64,000 nt of DNA from Tolypeutes matacus (lineage: Eukaryota > Chordata > Mammalia > Cingulata > Chlamyphoridae), in the NCBI GenBank assembly GCA_026826555.1, contig JAKSZT010054399.1, positions 3,208,835 to 3,272,834 of the forward strand, written 5' to 3'. The notes beneath the pieces are model-generated. The model had not been told where the DNA came from. It did no database searches and saw only the letters and a program-made list of their open reading frames with translations. This document shows positions 33,640 to 44,055 of the stretch, in pieces. The first letter of the stretch is position 1. The number at the start of each line of letters is the position of its first letter. The translations under genes and the position numbers were made by a program.

Positions 33640-34172
33640 CTGGTTTTATTAGCTAGCTATTGCTGCATAACAAATTATCCCCAAACTCAGCAACTTAAAA
33701 GAGCAAACTCTTATTACCTCACACAGTTTCCAGGGTAAGAACTCCAGGAGCAGCTTGGCTGGGTGGTCCTGGCTCCAGGTGTCCCATGAGGTTGCAATAG
33801 AGATGTTGTCCAGGGCTATGGTCCATCTCAAGATTCACCTGGGGCCCACACAGGTAGCTACAGGCAGGTCTCAGTTCGTCACTGGCTGTTGGTTGGAGTC
33901 TTCAGTTCCTCAACATATGGGCTTATCCACAATTCTGCTCACAGTGTGGCAACTGGCTTCCCCAAGAGCAGGTGATGAGAGAGACACAGAGACACAGTGT
34001 AAGGCACAACCTTTATTGCCTCATCTTGGAAGTGACATACCATTACTCCTGCCATATTTGATTTGCTCACACAGACCACGCCTAGTACAGAGTGGGAGAG
34101 GACTCCACAGAAGTGTGGACATTTGGATATGGGGATCGTTGGAGACCATCTCAGAGGGCCCCACAACTACCA
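33640..34172 (-). mobile_element. second LTR-type repeat, minus strand, different family
   Basis: From 'ttagctagctattgctgcat' through 'ctcacacagtttccagggta', 'gttcctcaacatatgggctt' and 'tgtggcaactggcttcccca' to 'ccccacaactaccac'. This is the layout of an old common mammalian LTR-class repeat read in reverse. It begins within about 20 bp of the previous LTR. The exact family name was not assigned. Confidence 0.55.
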
Positions 34173-34176
34173 CGGA

Positions 34177-34885
34177 GCCTTCTTCACTCTCACTCTCCTA
34201 CTTCCGGCCATCTTGCTGGGTTTTCCTTCTTTCTTCTCTTCACTCCTCTCTCCCCCTCAAAACAATGAGCTCTTCCCCTTAATCCTTATCTTCTATCCAT
34301 GTCTACAGGGGCTCACCCATTCCAAGGAGGCATTTCCAAAGGCAGTTCTCTCTCCAAGAGAAATTCTTAGTAAATCTTTCAAGAAAGGGCAAATTTTTCA
34401 TCCTGTCCTATTATCTATATATGTGTTGATATATCTGTTTATCTATCTGCCATGATGATAAAAGGAAATGCTTTAAATAACTGGAAAGCACTGATCATTC
34501 CTTAAAAATCTTCTCTCAATTTTACCCACTCAATACCTATGACAACAATGTCTCTTCGTGAATTGTTTGTTCCTTGGAACCCAACAAGTCTACTTGTCCT
34601 TGTGTACTTTCCTCCCTCGTGCTTACCATGCCTCATTCTATCCACGCCATGTGGACAGAGCGTGGCTACTAAATAGATGGAGTGAGGAATGAGACCACAG
34701 AGAAAGTCCTCTTCTCCATCAGGTGGTGAGCTTCATTTGGACTTCCATAAAGGAAGGTGGCTGGGCTGGGGACAAACCAATTTTCTCAGGGACCATTAGA
34801 GGGAGAAAGTTCTAAGTTAAGAGGAAAAAATGACACGATGGAAGAGGATTGATTTGTCCAGAAGGTTCAGGAACTAATCTTCATG
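34177..34885. other. intergenic, no recognised feature
   Basis: T/C-rich at 34180-34300, then ordinary A/T-rich DNA with a short (TATC)-like stretch at 34410-34450. No gene is seen. Confidence 0.4.
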
Positions 34886-34889
34886 TATG

Positions 34890-35070
34890 TCTGCATTTAG
34901 CCAATATCATTGAGCATCTTCCAGGTGCCTGGAGCTGTGCGAGGGACCAGACATACAGCAGTGAGCAAACACAGTCAAAGTTCCTTTTCTCATGGACCTA
35001 ATATTCTGGTATAAGGCTGACAGTAAACACACATATATATGATAAGCTAGGAAGAAAAATAAAACAAAGC
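34890..35070 (+). repeat. ancient mammalian interspersed repeat
   Basis: Same family as 9521: 'tcattgagcatcttccaggt', 'cagacatacagcagtgagca', 'tttctcatggacctaatatt'. Fragmentary. Confidence 0.5.
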
Positions 35071-35390
35071 AAACAGAGTGACAGTCTACTATATTAAATT
35101 GAGCAGTCAGAGGAGGACTCTCTAGAAGTTACCTTTATTTCCAGAATTTCAACCTCTTGAGTCCAAAAGAACACAGTAATTGAAGAAAGATATTTTACCA
35201 GGGAAAGAATGTCACATAATATGGAACATCAAGTATGGTAAGAAATGAAAGAGCCAAAGAAGGTATGCCTTAGAAAACTCTTTATGTAATATTAATATAT
35301 CGTTCGAATCCATTAAATAATGTATTAAAAGTCTGTGCTGGTTCTGCATTGATTATGTCTGGATTTGCCTTCAAATAAAAATAACATGTT

Positions 35391-35405
35391 AAAAATAAAA
35401 CCTAA
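35391..35405. repeat. target-site duplication, left copy
   Basis: aaaaataaaacctaa; the right copy at 35776-35790 differs by one base (c for t). Confidence 0.8.
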
Positions 35406-35775
35406 GGAAGTGGATGTGGCTCAAGCAGTTGGGTGCCTGCCTACCACATGAGAAGTCCCGGGTTCAGTCCTCGGTGCCTCCTAAAGAAAACAGGCAAGAC
35501 AGCAAGCTGATGCGGTGGGCTGGTGTGGTGGGCTGATGCAACAAGATGACACATTAAGATGATGCAATGAGATGATGCAACGAGGAGACACAATGAGAGA
35601 CAACAAGCAGGGCGCGGAGGGTGGCTCGAGCGACTGAGTACCTCCCTCCCACACGGGAGGTCCCGGGTTCAGTTCCTGGTGCCTCCTAAAAAGAAGACAA
35701 GCCAACACAGAGAGCACACAACGAACAAACACAGAGAGCGCAAATAATGAGGGGGAGTGGAAATAAAATAAATTA
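35406..35775 (+). mobile_element. DAS-type SINE, dimeric, plus strand
   Basis: Two tRNA-related heads on the plus strand, each with a B box: 'gggttcagtcc' at 35460-35470 and 'gggttcagttcc' at 35665-35676. Between them is a linker of short tandem repeats (gatgatgcaa-type units, 35500-35600). The element ends in an A-rich tail. The tail merges with the right duplication, so the last bases are approximate. Pol III would be the polymerase for the parent element; this copy is unlikely to be active. Confidence 0.92.
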
Positions 35776-35790
35776 AAAAATAAAACCCAA
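35776..35790. repeat. target-site duplication, right copy
   Basis: 14 of 15 bases identical to 35391-35405. Confidence 0.8.
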
Positions 35791-36875
35791 AATATTTAGT
35801 GGTGACATACAAAATGAATGCGTCGCTTATCAATTCTTTCGTGGAAAATTGGAATAGTCAATGCACACTCGTGTCCTTAAAAATGACCAAAACAAATTAA
35901 AAAGAATCTTGCTCTAATTAAACGTACATGAAAATTTTCTTCACTGGGAAATCTCTGTTGATTGCACACAGAGGAATGGCAAGTTCCCTCAGCTTCAGAG
36001 GTTGTTGTATTGGCCGCTGGGGCCTGGAGGGAGAGGCAGTGGCTCCTTGGCCAAGGTGCATCCTTATCATTGGTTGGCCCTTACAATGCTTTTCTTCCTA
36101 AATTTCTCTCTCCTCAGCTGCACGGTAGTTAATGACCACCGCAGTGTGAAATTTGTGAGAGGTTCACGAGATTAAATGGCCTCAGATGGAGTCATTTTGG
36201 GTTCGGCCATTAATCTTCAGACCGCCTGCCCTCCCTGCAGAACTGAGGGTCTCAGCATCGTCTTCAGGATCCCCCCTCCCCACAGCAGAACCCACCCCAT
36301 GCATCAAGGGCCTCAGTCCGTGGGTTAGGCGATGGTATTTAAACAAGTAAATGGGGGAGAGCTTGCAAATCGTTTGTGATTTTGCTGTGTTGACATCGTA
36401 TTACGCAATCAGATATAGGGACAGCTCTGCGGTGTTTTTCGTTAACCAAGTCCTCTCCCATGCTTGAACTCACTTCATCTCAGCCCTGAGAACTGGAATT
36501 GCTAGCTGATGGCCAACGCCGTTTCCTTTGGTCCCTGGACACGTTGTTCAAGTGCATTTCCCAGCGTTCCTTCCTGGTCACTGAAAACCTCCCTCCACAC
36601 TCTTACCCGTTCCATAGGAAACCCAAAAGTGTCCTGTTAGAGATGAAAGGAGCTGGGTCCCTAAATGACCACTAAGAGTGGCACCAGCTACCTGCGGATC
36701 AGGAAGACCCATTCTGAAAAAAAATCTCTATTGCTTTATCCCTCAGAGATAAAGTACTGTGCACTTTATATATAATAAATATCTATAATGCACACTTCTG
36801 TTTTAATATTAACAAAGCAGCCTCAATAGAATAAAGTAGGATGAAAGCAAATACACTTTATTTCATGTGAGAAGG
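35791..36875. other. intergenic; candidate conserved non-coding sequence
   Basis: Almost no repeat signal over 1.1 kb. The part at 36110-36230 has balanced composition and homeodomain-type TAAT/ATTA cores ('ggttcacgagattaaatggc', 'cggccattaatcttcagac'), reminiscent of conserved enhancers. No coding frame of note. Confidence 0.35.
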
Positions 36876-36879
36876 CTGG

Positions 36880-36990
36880 GGCAAGTGAGACTCAGAGAGG
36901 CTAACTATTGCACCCAAGGCCACACAGCTGGTAAGAAGTGGCATTAGTTATCTGATTTGGGTCTAGACAGACTCAAACCCGGTGGTTCTC
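36880..36990 (-). repeat. MIR fragment, minus orientation
   Basis: 'agtgagactcagagaggcta' then 'aaggccacacagctggtaag' is the reversed MIR core. Confidence 0.55.
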
Positions 36991-37159
36991 CCACAAAAGC
37001 ACAATAATCTACAAGATCTTAGCAATGACAGTGATCTTAACTCTCCAGGTCAGTCTGTGTGTGAGGGGATGATCCTTTCCCAGCACCAGTTTGCTGCTAA
37101 GAGTCTTCTGGGTTTGAATTGAAGAATTAAACCCAGCCTACAGTGGTTCACGGACTGCC

Positions 37160-37255
37160 AGGGGGACGCTAATATTTATTCAGTGCCCACTCTGTGCCGA
37201 GCCCTGTGTAAGACACTGGGAGATACTGAAAAATAAATAAACAAAACACACAACA
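37160..37255 (+). repeat. ancient repeat fragment
   Basis: 'ctaatatttattcagtgccc' plus 'gtaagacactgggagatact' is a short copy of the old family seen at 9521. Confidence 0.45.
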
Positions 37256-37492
37256 TGGTGTCTCAGAGTGTGACTGCTGGAATAAGTGCCTGAATTCAAA
37301 TTCTGGTTTCTCCATTTATTAGCTGTGTAACCACAGACAAGTTACTTAACCTCTCTGTTCCTATGTTTTCCAGTCTGTGCAATGGGGATAAAATTAGTAG
37401 CTACCACACGAGGTTGCTGGGAGGATGAAATGAAACAGCACATATAAAGCACTTCACATGGCATCAGGCGCCGAGTAGTGCTAAAGAGCTGG
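37256..37492 (+). repeat. MIR SINE, nearly complete, plus orientation
   Basis: All MIR parts are present in order: head 'tgtgactgctggaataagtg', B-box relic 'gaattcaaattctggtttct', core 'acaagttacttaacctctct', tail 'gaggttgctgggaggatgaa' and 'gcacttcacatggcatcagg'. The best-preserved MIR in the window. Confidence 0.75.
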
Positions 37493-37748
37493 CAGCGGCT
37501 CTTCTTAGAAAAATGAAGCAGATGTACCTAAGGCTTGGTTATCAACAATTACTCTATCAATGCCATCCACAAACTTTAGATAGTTACAAGTTTCCATCTT
37601 CCTCTCACTACCCAAAATTACAATATTTTGATGCAGTTTTTCTCATTACCTTTGTTTTCCTAAACCATAAAAATCTCTTCCCATCATATCCTAGTGAATA
37701 GGGCATTCTCCACTTTCAAATCCTTTCTGTAATCAGGCACTAAGGGAG
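37493..37748. other. intergenic, no recognised feature
   Basis: A/T-rich; nothing recognised. Confidence 0.4.
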
Positions 37749-37749
37749 G

Positions 37750-37812
37750 AAACACACACACATACACACATAGACACACAATACACACACAAACACACAT
37801 ACATGCACGCAT
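37750..37812. repeat. imperfect (AC)n microsatellite
   Basis: ACACAC runs interrupted by AT and AG units. The minus-strand frame across it (Val/Cys repeats) is an artefact. Confidence 0.85.
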
Positions 37813-37814
37813 GT

Positions 37815-39710
37815 ATTTTTTTTCCTGTGCCCCAGGAAAAAAAAAAAGCACTTTACACCTGTAGTTGTTGCTGTGCTGTGTTTAATCCTCCCCACAACTC
37901 CATTTCCTCTTTGCGGACAAGGCCCTGGAGACTTGGGAGAAGATAGCATGTTAAGTGTCGGAGCTGGAGTTCAAAACCAGATCTGTCCCGCTCCGGAGCC
38001 CTAAGCCAATCCCCTCCGTGACCCAGCTCCGGGTTTCGAGGCTAGTCTGATTAAAGCCCCAGGATCTTGACAACTTTCTAAGAACATAGTGGAGAAAGGC
38101 ACCATACCGTTGTGTTAACCTGCCTCTGAAATGGAGGGAACAGAGGGCCTTGGTACCAGCAAGGCAGCTTCTCTCCGTAAGTGCAAAAGACCCTTGAAAA
38201 CGGTATTTTAATCACGGTGTCATATTTTATGATTGTGTCTGTTTATATTTAGTACACTCGTTATCCTTGATGTTTTCGCCCTGAGGCTATCCGACTGAAC
38301 AAAATCGCATACATCTTTGTGCATTACCCTTTCTGCATCCATAAGTTATCTGCCCTTTTAAAATAATTTGCACTAAAACGCCAAGTGTTTTTTCTAATAG
38401 GAATAGACAGCTAGTGGTTTTTTATGCAAATGTCTTCTCCCAGCACCTTCCCCTCAGCTCAGAGCTAAAGCAGCAGCAGCAGCTGAGGGCTCGGTGCTTC
38501 AAGAAGCCATTTAAGCTCAGCAGTTGGGTGCGGCAGTGTAACTTAAAGTCCCCTGCTCTGTGTAAGGGAAGGCTAAAGGAGACTTCAGAGGAGGATGTGG
38601 GGTGATAAGCAGTGGAACTTTTTAGGGAACCTCTTAGAATGTACAGCACTCGCATCTCTTTTGTTTTGTTTTTTTTTTTTCAAACTAGCTTCCATTTGGG
38701 TGGTTTTGTGTTTCTGTGTAAAGATCACACTGTTAAATAAAATCATCAGTGTAATCTATTATATCACAGTGTTTCATTTTCTCTGGAGGTTAAATGTGGG
38801 CCTTTTTTTTTTTTAATTTGATAGTATTTCTCTACCCTATATATGGTAAAAATCAAGAGCTCAAATGTAACTTATACCTTATTCCGGCACTTAAATGCCT
38901 GATGCTATGAGTTTCCAAGTGTGTACCTTTATTTAGTCACTTATACCTGAATAAAGAAATCAAATCTCCATTCAATATAAGAATAGATCTGAATATATAT
39001 AAAGGAGAATATAAAGGAAAGCGGAAATAAGCACTGCACCCAGAAGGAAAACTTAGTATATTACCACCTCTTCACTAAAACTAAATGTTTTTCGCTAAGG
39101 TCCTTTTTCACATGTACCTGACTTCGAAAGAAAAAAGAATATTATAAGGCTTGTGAGATGTTTGGGAACTGGACTCTCCAGGCAAAAGGCAAGCAGGCCA
39201 CAGAAATAGAGAATTATACATGACCTTAACTACTGATAGGATTAAAATGAATAATTACAGCAAGGGCTTAAGCAGTGGCTGCTGTAGCATCACTTCCAGC
39301 AAGTTCTGGCCAGAGCACCCAAGTACAGCGGGCTCCCTGCCTGTGAGCAGTTGGACGGCTCAGCTCCGCAGTGGTGGGAATGGAGACAAATTACCCTGGG
39401 AACCCAGAGGAGGGACGTTAAATCATTTGCAAACCATTAAATGATCTGCACACTGGGGAAGCATGGAGTCCCTGGGTAACTTTCTCATGCATTCCACACC
39501 CCAGCCTCCCATGCATTCCACAGCATCCTCGCATCCACCCTGGGACTCTCTGGCTGCGTGTGAGCCCTACGCCCAGGCCTTGCAAGACACAGACCTACCA
39601 CCTCGGCAGCTGCTCTTTTAACATCGCCCCCCCGCACCCCCTCTAGGTGCCTACCGGGACGTTACCTGGTATTCTGGTCTCTATGCCCTTGCCTCCTGAG
39701 CTAGCCCACT
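37815..39710. other. intergenic; includes candidate conserved element
   Basis: Mostly repeat-free. The A/T-rich block at about 38190-38420 has many TAAT/ATTT cores, low CpG and no repeat match, as in conserved developmental enhancers. A (CAG)4-like run occurs at 38469-38482 inside a 63-codon frame that I do not consider a gene. T-runs occur at 38667-38680 and 38802-38814. Confidence 0.35.
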
Positions 39711-39714
39711 CACA

Positions 39715-39905
39715 TCCAGAATTTCCCAACGTGTGGTCCGCAGAGGACCTGCACCATGATCACAGAGGTGGATGTTTAAGATTCAGATCCCCAAGCCCTG
39801 CCCCAGACTTACCCAATTGGGACCTCAATTACTGGGAAATGCATGGACTAGTCAGCTCCATGCCTGCCCCTGCTTCTAATGCATGCTGAAGTTCGAGAAT
39901 CACTA
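39715..39905. mobile_element. MER5-like hAT DNA transposon fossil
   Basis: The outer segments 'cccaacgtgtggtccgcaga' and 'gaagttcgagaatcactatc' and the inner 'caagccctgccccagactta' are the diagnostic blocks of a short non-autonomous hAT element. It contains no transposase. Confidence 0.65.
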
Positions 39906-41600
39906 TCCTAATCAAAGGACTCCCTCATTTACTTTCTGCCTCAGACTTCTCCCACTCTTGCCTTTCCTTCATCGGAATCTCTTTTTTCCATCACTCACTA
40001 CCATCCCCAGAAAGAACAAAGTGAAGATTCTATTATTGGGTTCCCCTTTGCTCAAAGCCTACCCTTCTGTTCAGCATCACTCTCTAAACACCTTCCCATA
40101 AGCAGACTCAAGGGCATTTTAAATTCCACCTTCTCCATCTCCCCCACTATAAAAGTAAATGTTTGCATCCTTTAAACAATCATTCTCCTGTCTCACTGGC
40201 ATCTTGTCTAGATGCTTAGGCACGATGATAATCAGAATAGAAAAGCATGCTTTCTTCTCCTGATTTCAGGAAGCTGCTCCCTGGGATCGCCCAGCCTGGC
40301 TTCCTATCAGGGAGAAGATGGTCATGACAGAGCCAGGCTCAGCTGCCCATCGGCTCCTACCAAGGCAGTATCCCATCCTGACGAGTCCCATCGGTCCCCC
40401 TTGCCTCTCAACCTCCACCCCTCGACACACACACCATGCTCCAGAGCAGCAGTTCCCAGTTTTACTTTGGGCGACACCAGGGTATATCCCTTCAAAAGGA
40501 GGAATGTTGGATTTGCATGAGGCCCAGCACAGGAGAACATCAAATGAATGACTCTCCTAATCTGATATTCACACTAGCATGTGGTCCTTTCTGTAGTTAC
40601 ACATGGCTTGCAGGCAAGCTAAGTAACTTCCATTGCTGGTAGCAAGAATCATCCTCTGCTGAACTTTGGGAGACAGTGTGGAGTAAAAAGATGTCTTCTC
40701 TTTACCTAGTTCCTGGTGAGGATGCTATTCTCTAGGTCAGGAAGAGGGAAAGTGAACTGGCTGCCTGGCTGACTTCTCCGAAACGCCTCCAAAACCCCTG
40801 GGGTGAAGGGGGCATTATAAATTCAAAGGATGGCCATCACTTATTAGAAAAAAACTTTGAGCCTGCACAAGATTTATGAATGTTAAAATGTTCCCACTTT
40901 CCTCTTTGTTCCCAAGACTAAGTCCACTGGTCCTCTGAATTTTGGCATGTAAGGAAACCCTTGGTGCATTCCATTTTGTTTCTGGAATTGCAATCTCCAC
41001 CACCCCAGAGACATTTTATTTTCTTTTCATGGAATAGAATCTTTGTTATTTTTCATACCAATCCCATGAGATAAAAAGAAGAAGAAGAAGACTGATGAAA
41101 AGGTTTAGGGTTTGAAATTCAACCTCGCATTCTATCTGGGATGAGATGAATTATGTAGGAGAGATTTTTTAAGGTGCTCCGTCTGACCCAAATAGAAAAC
41201 GAATATCCTTCTTTCCCGCTCCCACTGCTTAAGCAAAAAACAGCTGTGTGTAGCATCTGGAAGAATGGCTCCATCCTTGTTTTATCCCGTTTGATTCCCA
41301 CTGGCTTTTATGTTTTCCATAAATGTTTGAAGAAAAGTTCTCAGTTGGAAATAGCAATAAAGTCTTCCATAAATCCTTGGTTAGCACCAGCTTCAGGCAG
41401 CTCGCTGGATTCTCACTCTGCACAAGCTCGCAGTCTGCGAAGCGTGACTAGCCAACAGGAAAAGAGGACCTGGGTCCTTGGAGCGAGAAAGCCTGTGACC
41501 AGAGTTTTCTGCATGGCCTCACCTCTAGTGAACACAGAATATTTAGTATCTATTCAGCCCCAGCTCCCCATGTTCTCGTCCCTATAGATAATTTTTTTTA
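39906..41600. other. intergenic, no recognised feature
   Basis: About 1.7 kb. (GAA)n at 41077-41091. The 137-codon plus-strand frame at 41174-41587 overlaps an opposite-strand frame and shows no recognisable domain. Confidence 0.4.
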
Positions 41601-41604
41601 TGTC

Positions 41605-41790
41605 TCTGAAATTTTTGTTTCTGAACTTCCATTTCCCCATCTGTTAAAATGGGGATAATAACAGTACCTATTATGTTTAATCGTACATACACTTACCTAC
41701 CCCATGCATATCATATAAGGCATTGTGTCAGTAAACCCTTAAGACAGTGCCTAGCTTAAATGTTCAAACTCATTATTGTCATTATTAACT
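41605..41790 (+). repeat. MIR 3' part, plus orientation
   Basis: 'cttccatttccccatctgtt', 'aaatggggataataacagta' and 'taagacagtgcctagcttaa' are MIR core and tail. Confidence 0.6.
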
Positions 41791-41809
41791 ATTCACTTAA
41801 TTTATAAGA

Positions 41810-42005
41810 GTGGAAACAATGAGCATTTATTATCAGGCATTTTACCTATCTCATGATATTGTTTAACTCTCCACGTAACCCTACGAGATAGGCATTGAAA
41901 TCCCATTTTACGGAAGAAAAAAATGAATTTTTGCAAAATTAAGTAAGCGATTCGGAGCCTCTCGGATTATAAATGGTCATGCAGAGTCTGTGTGCAATCA
42001 GGTCG
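41810..42005 (-). repeat. MIR/L2-type repeat, minus orientation
   Basis: 'caatgagcatttattatcag', 'gtaaccctacgagataggca' and 'tcccattttacggaagaaaa' are in reversed order relative to MIR. It lies next to a plus-orientation MIR. Confidence 0.45.
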
Positions 42006-42009
42006 ACAT

Positions 42010-43550
42010 TCAACAACACTCAGTATTGAGAAGCCACTTCTCATTTCTCACAGACTCCACCTTCCACCTGCCATGACGCTGGTGGAGAGGTGAGTGGAGA
42101 GAGGATCGCGAGAGAGCTGCATTCAGCTGCCTGCCGGCGCCCTGAGACACAGTACCTCATCCTTCCTCTCTCAAGTCCCTGCTCAGGGGAAGCAGGCCTG
42201 CCTGTCTGTCTCTGTCACAGCGTGAATCCTCAGCCTGTGCTGGGTATTGTAACACTCCCAGCTTCCTTCCTATTCACTGTAAAACGAGCTCTCCCCAGAC
42301 CAATTGTCTATCAAATTGGCTCAGAAAATCCATATTTCACTTGAACGTGAACTTTCCAAAAAGCCCTGGCTGGAGGATTACTGCTCCCTGGGCCCCAATG
42401 TCTGAAAACCAGAGAAAAGGGAAGCCAACACTCAACAAGCTTTAACAAAAACTGTGAGAAAACCAACCCAAAGTTTACTCATGCTCTCTCAGCCTCCAGC
42501 TCCTGCTGTTCAAGGCAGCAAGAGACTTTCCTTCGGAGACTGAGCCAGATTCCAGATTTTCCAACATGAGCCTCCGTGTCACATCTCTAGGGTCAGATCT
42601 GGTTTATGATTTGATGCCAATTGATAACTACATAAGGGGATTTTTGCAAATTTTTATAATTTCCAAAGGGCACATCAGCCAATAATCTATTATAATTTCT
42701 TAAATCCACTTCTTTCATTAAGGAGCTATTTTGACTCCCAAGTGGGTCATTAGCTTTTTCCCCATTTTGATTAAATTAACTCATATTATCAACAGCTACC
42801 TAAGGTTGTATATGAACTGGATGGGAAACTTTGAGTTCTTACTTCAACCAAGTCTTTCAACATGAAAAGTCCTGTCAACTCCAATGGGGTTTAAAGGACT
42901 TAAAAAGTGTTTCCTATAATATTTTCCCAAAACTATGATAAAGGAAGGATATTTTAATTTTCCATATGGTAGTCTTATCCTCACCACAAAATTTGAACCA
43001 AATTTTATCCACTTGAAACTCTTTTAAATAACCCAACACGACCATCCTTACTAAATCAAAACATAGCGTACAGATCCTAAATATTTTTCTTCCCCTCTAC
43101 TACTGCCTGCCTGTTGTTTATCTTTAGGCCAAAATAAGAAATTTGTCTTTTATTCTTTAACAAAAGCTGCCAGAGAATCAGGGCCAGACAACTGAACTGT
43201 CAAAAGCATCTGAAAAGAATGGAGTAAAATCATTATGACCTTTTCCACTAAGACCAGAGGTTTCTAAGGGGTGACTAAAGAGAAAGAACAAATAAGAAGG
43301 TAAGATGGTTTTCCATGTGATTGATTAGGATCAGGACATTTCTAAATTAATGTGATTTGTCAGAAAAGATAAATGGGAAATGGGATTGAGAAGACACCTA
43401 TTTTGAAACTGTCTTTAAACCAGGATTTCCATACTCTTTCCAAAGGGTTCACGGCAAGTAAAACAGTGGATCTGCCATCCCTGTCATGAAGCTGAGCAAG
43501 GCTGATGGCCCTGGAAGATGAAAACCAAATGTGTAAATCCTCCCTCCTTT
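42010..43550. other. intergenic; possible conserved A/T-rich block
   Basis: No repeat was recognised. 42600-42810 is A/T-rich with several TAAT/ATTA cores ('tttgattaaattaactcata', about 42766) and no repeat signature. Confidence 0.35.
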
Positions 43551-43556
43551 TCCCAC

Positions 43557-44050
43557 TGTCTTAGTTCACCAGGCTACAATGACAAACACCATACAATGGG
43601 TTGGCTTAAGCAACAGGAAGTTAATTGGCTCACAGTTTGGGAGGCTAAAAGTCCAACATCAAGGCATCAGCAAGACTCTGCTTTCTCCCTGGAGCCTGTG
43701 GCGCTTTGGTGCTGGCTTGCCACACTCCTTGGGGTTCCTTGGCTCATCTCTGCCTCCTGCCACAGGGCAAACTCTCTCTCTGCTTGAGTCTGCTCTTCTG
43801 GTTTCCACTGACTCCCATCTTCCAGCTCCTCTGTGTGGTTGTTTATGACTTCTAGCCTCTGGTTTCTTCTCTTTATAAGATCTCCAGGAACATGGATTAA
43901 GTTCCAACCTCCTCGAGGTGGGCTGTGCCTTAGTAGCAACTAACATCTTCACAAGGTCCTATTTACAACAGGTTCACATCGAATGGGTGCACACCTGGAT
44001 TGGGGCTAAGCGCTTGGCCTTGGAGGAGGTACATAATTCAGGCTACCACA
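43557..44050 (-). mobile_element. LTR, ERVL/MaLR-like, minus strand
   Basis: Plus-strand edges 'tgtcttagttcaccaggcta' and 'ttcaggctaccaca' are the reversed LTR ends. The inner blocks 'atgggttggcttaagcaaca' and 'ttaattggctcacagtttgg' link it to the copies at 19383 and 21027. The flanks cccac / tttac do not give a convincing duplication. Long minus-strand frames over it are chance. Confidence 0.7.
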
Positions 44051-44055
44051 TTTAC

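Noticed and set aside
35500..35600. Short regularly spaced repeats as a CRISPR array
   Set aside because: Units are tandem, short and imperfect, without unique spacers, and lie inside a SINE in a mammalian genome.
35406..35775. tRNA genes suggested by A- and B-box-like sequences (also at 4736, 29250, 29475, 46973, 47172)
   Set aside because: The boxes belong to tRNA-derived SINE heads with A-tails and target-site duplications; no cloverleaf with paired acceptor and anticodon stems could be drawn.
41174..41587. 137-codon plus-strand frame as a gene
   Set aside because: No known motif, an overlapping opposite-strand frame, and no CpG or splice context in support.
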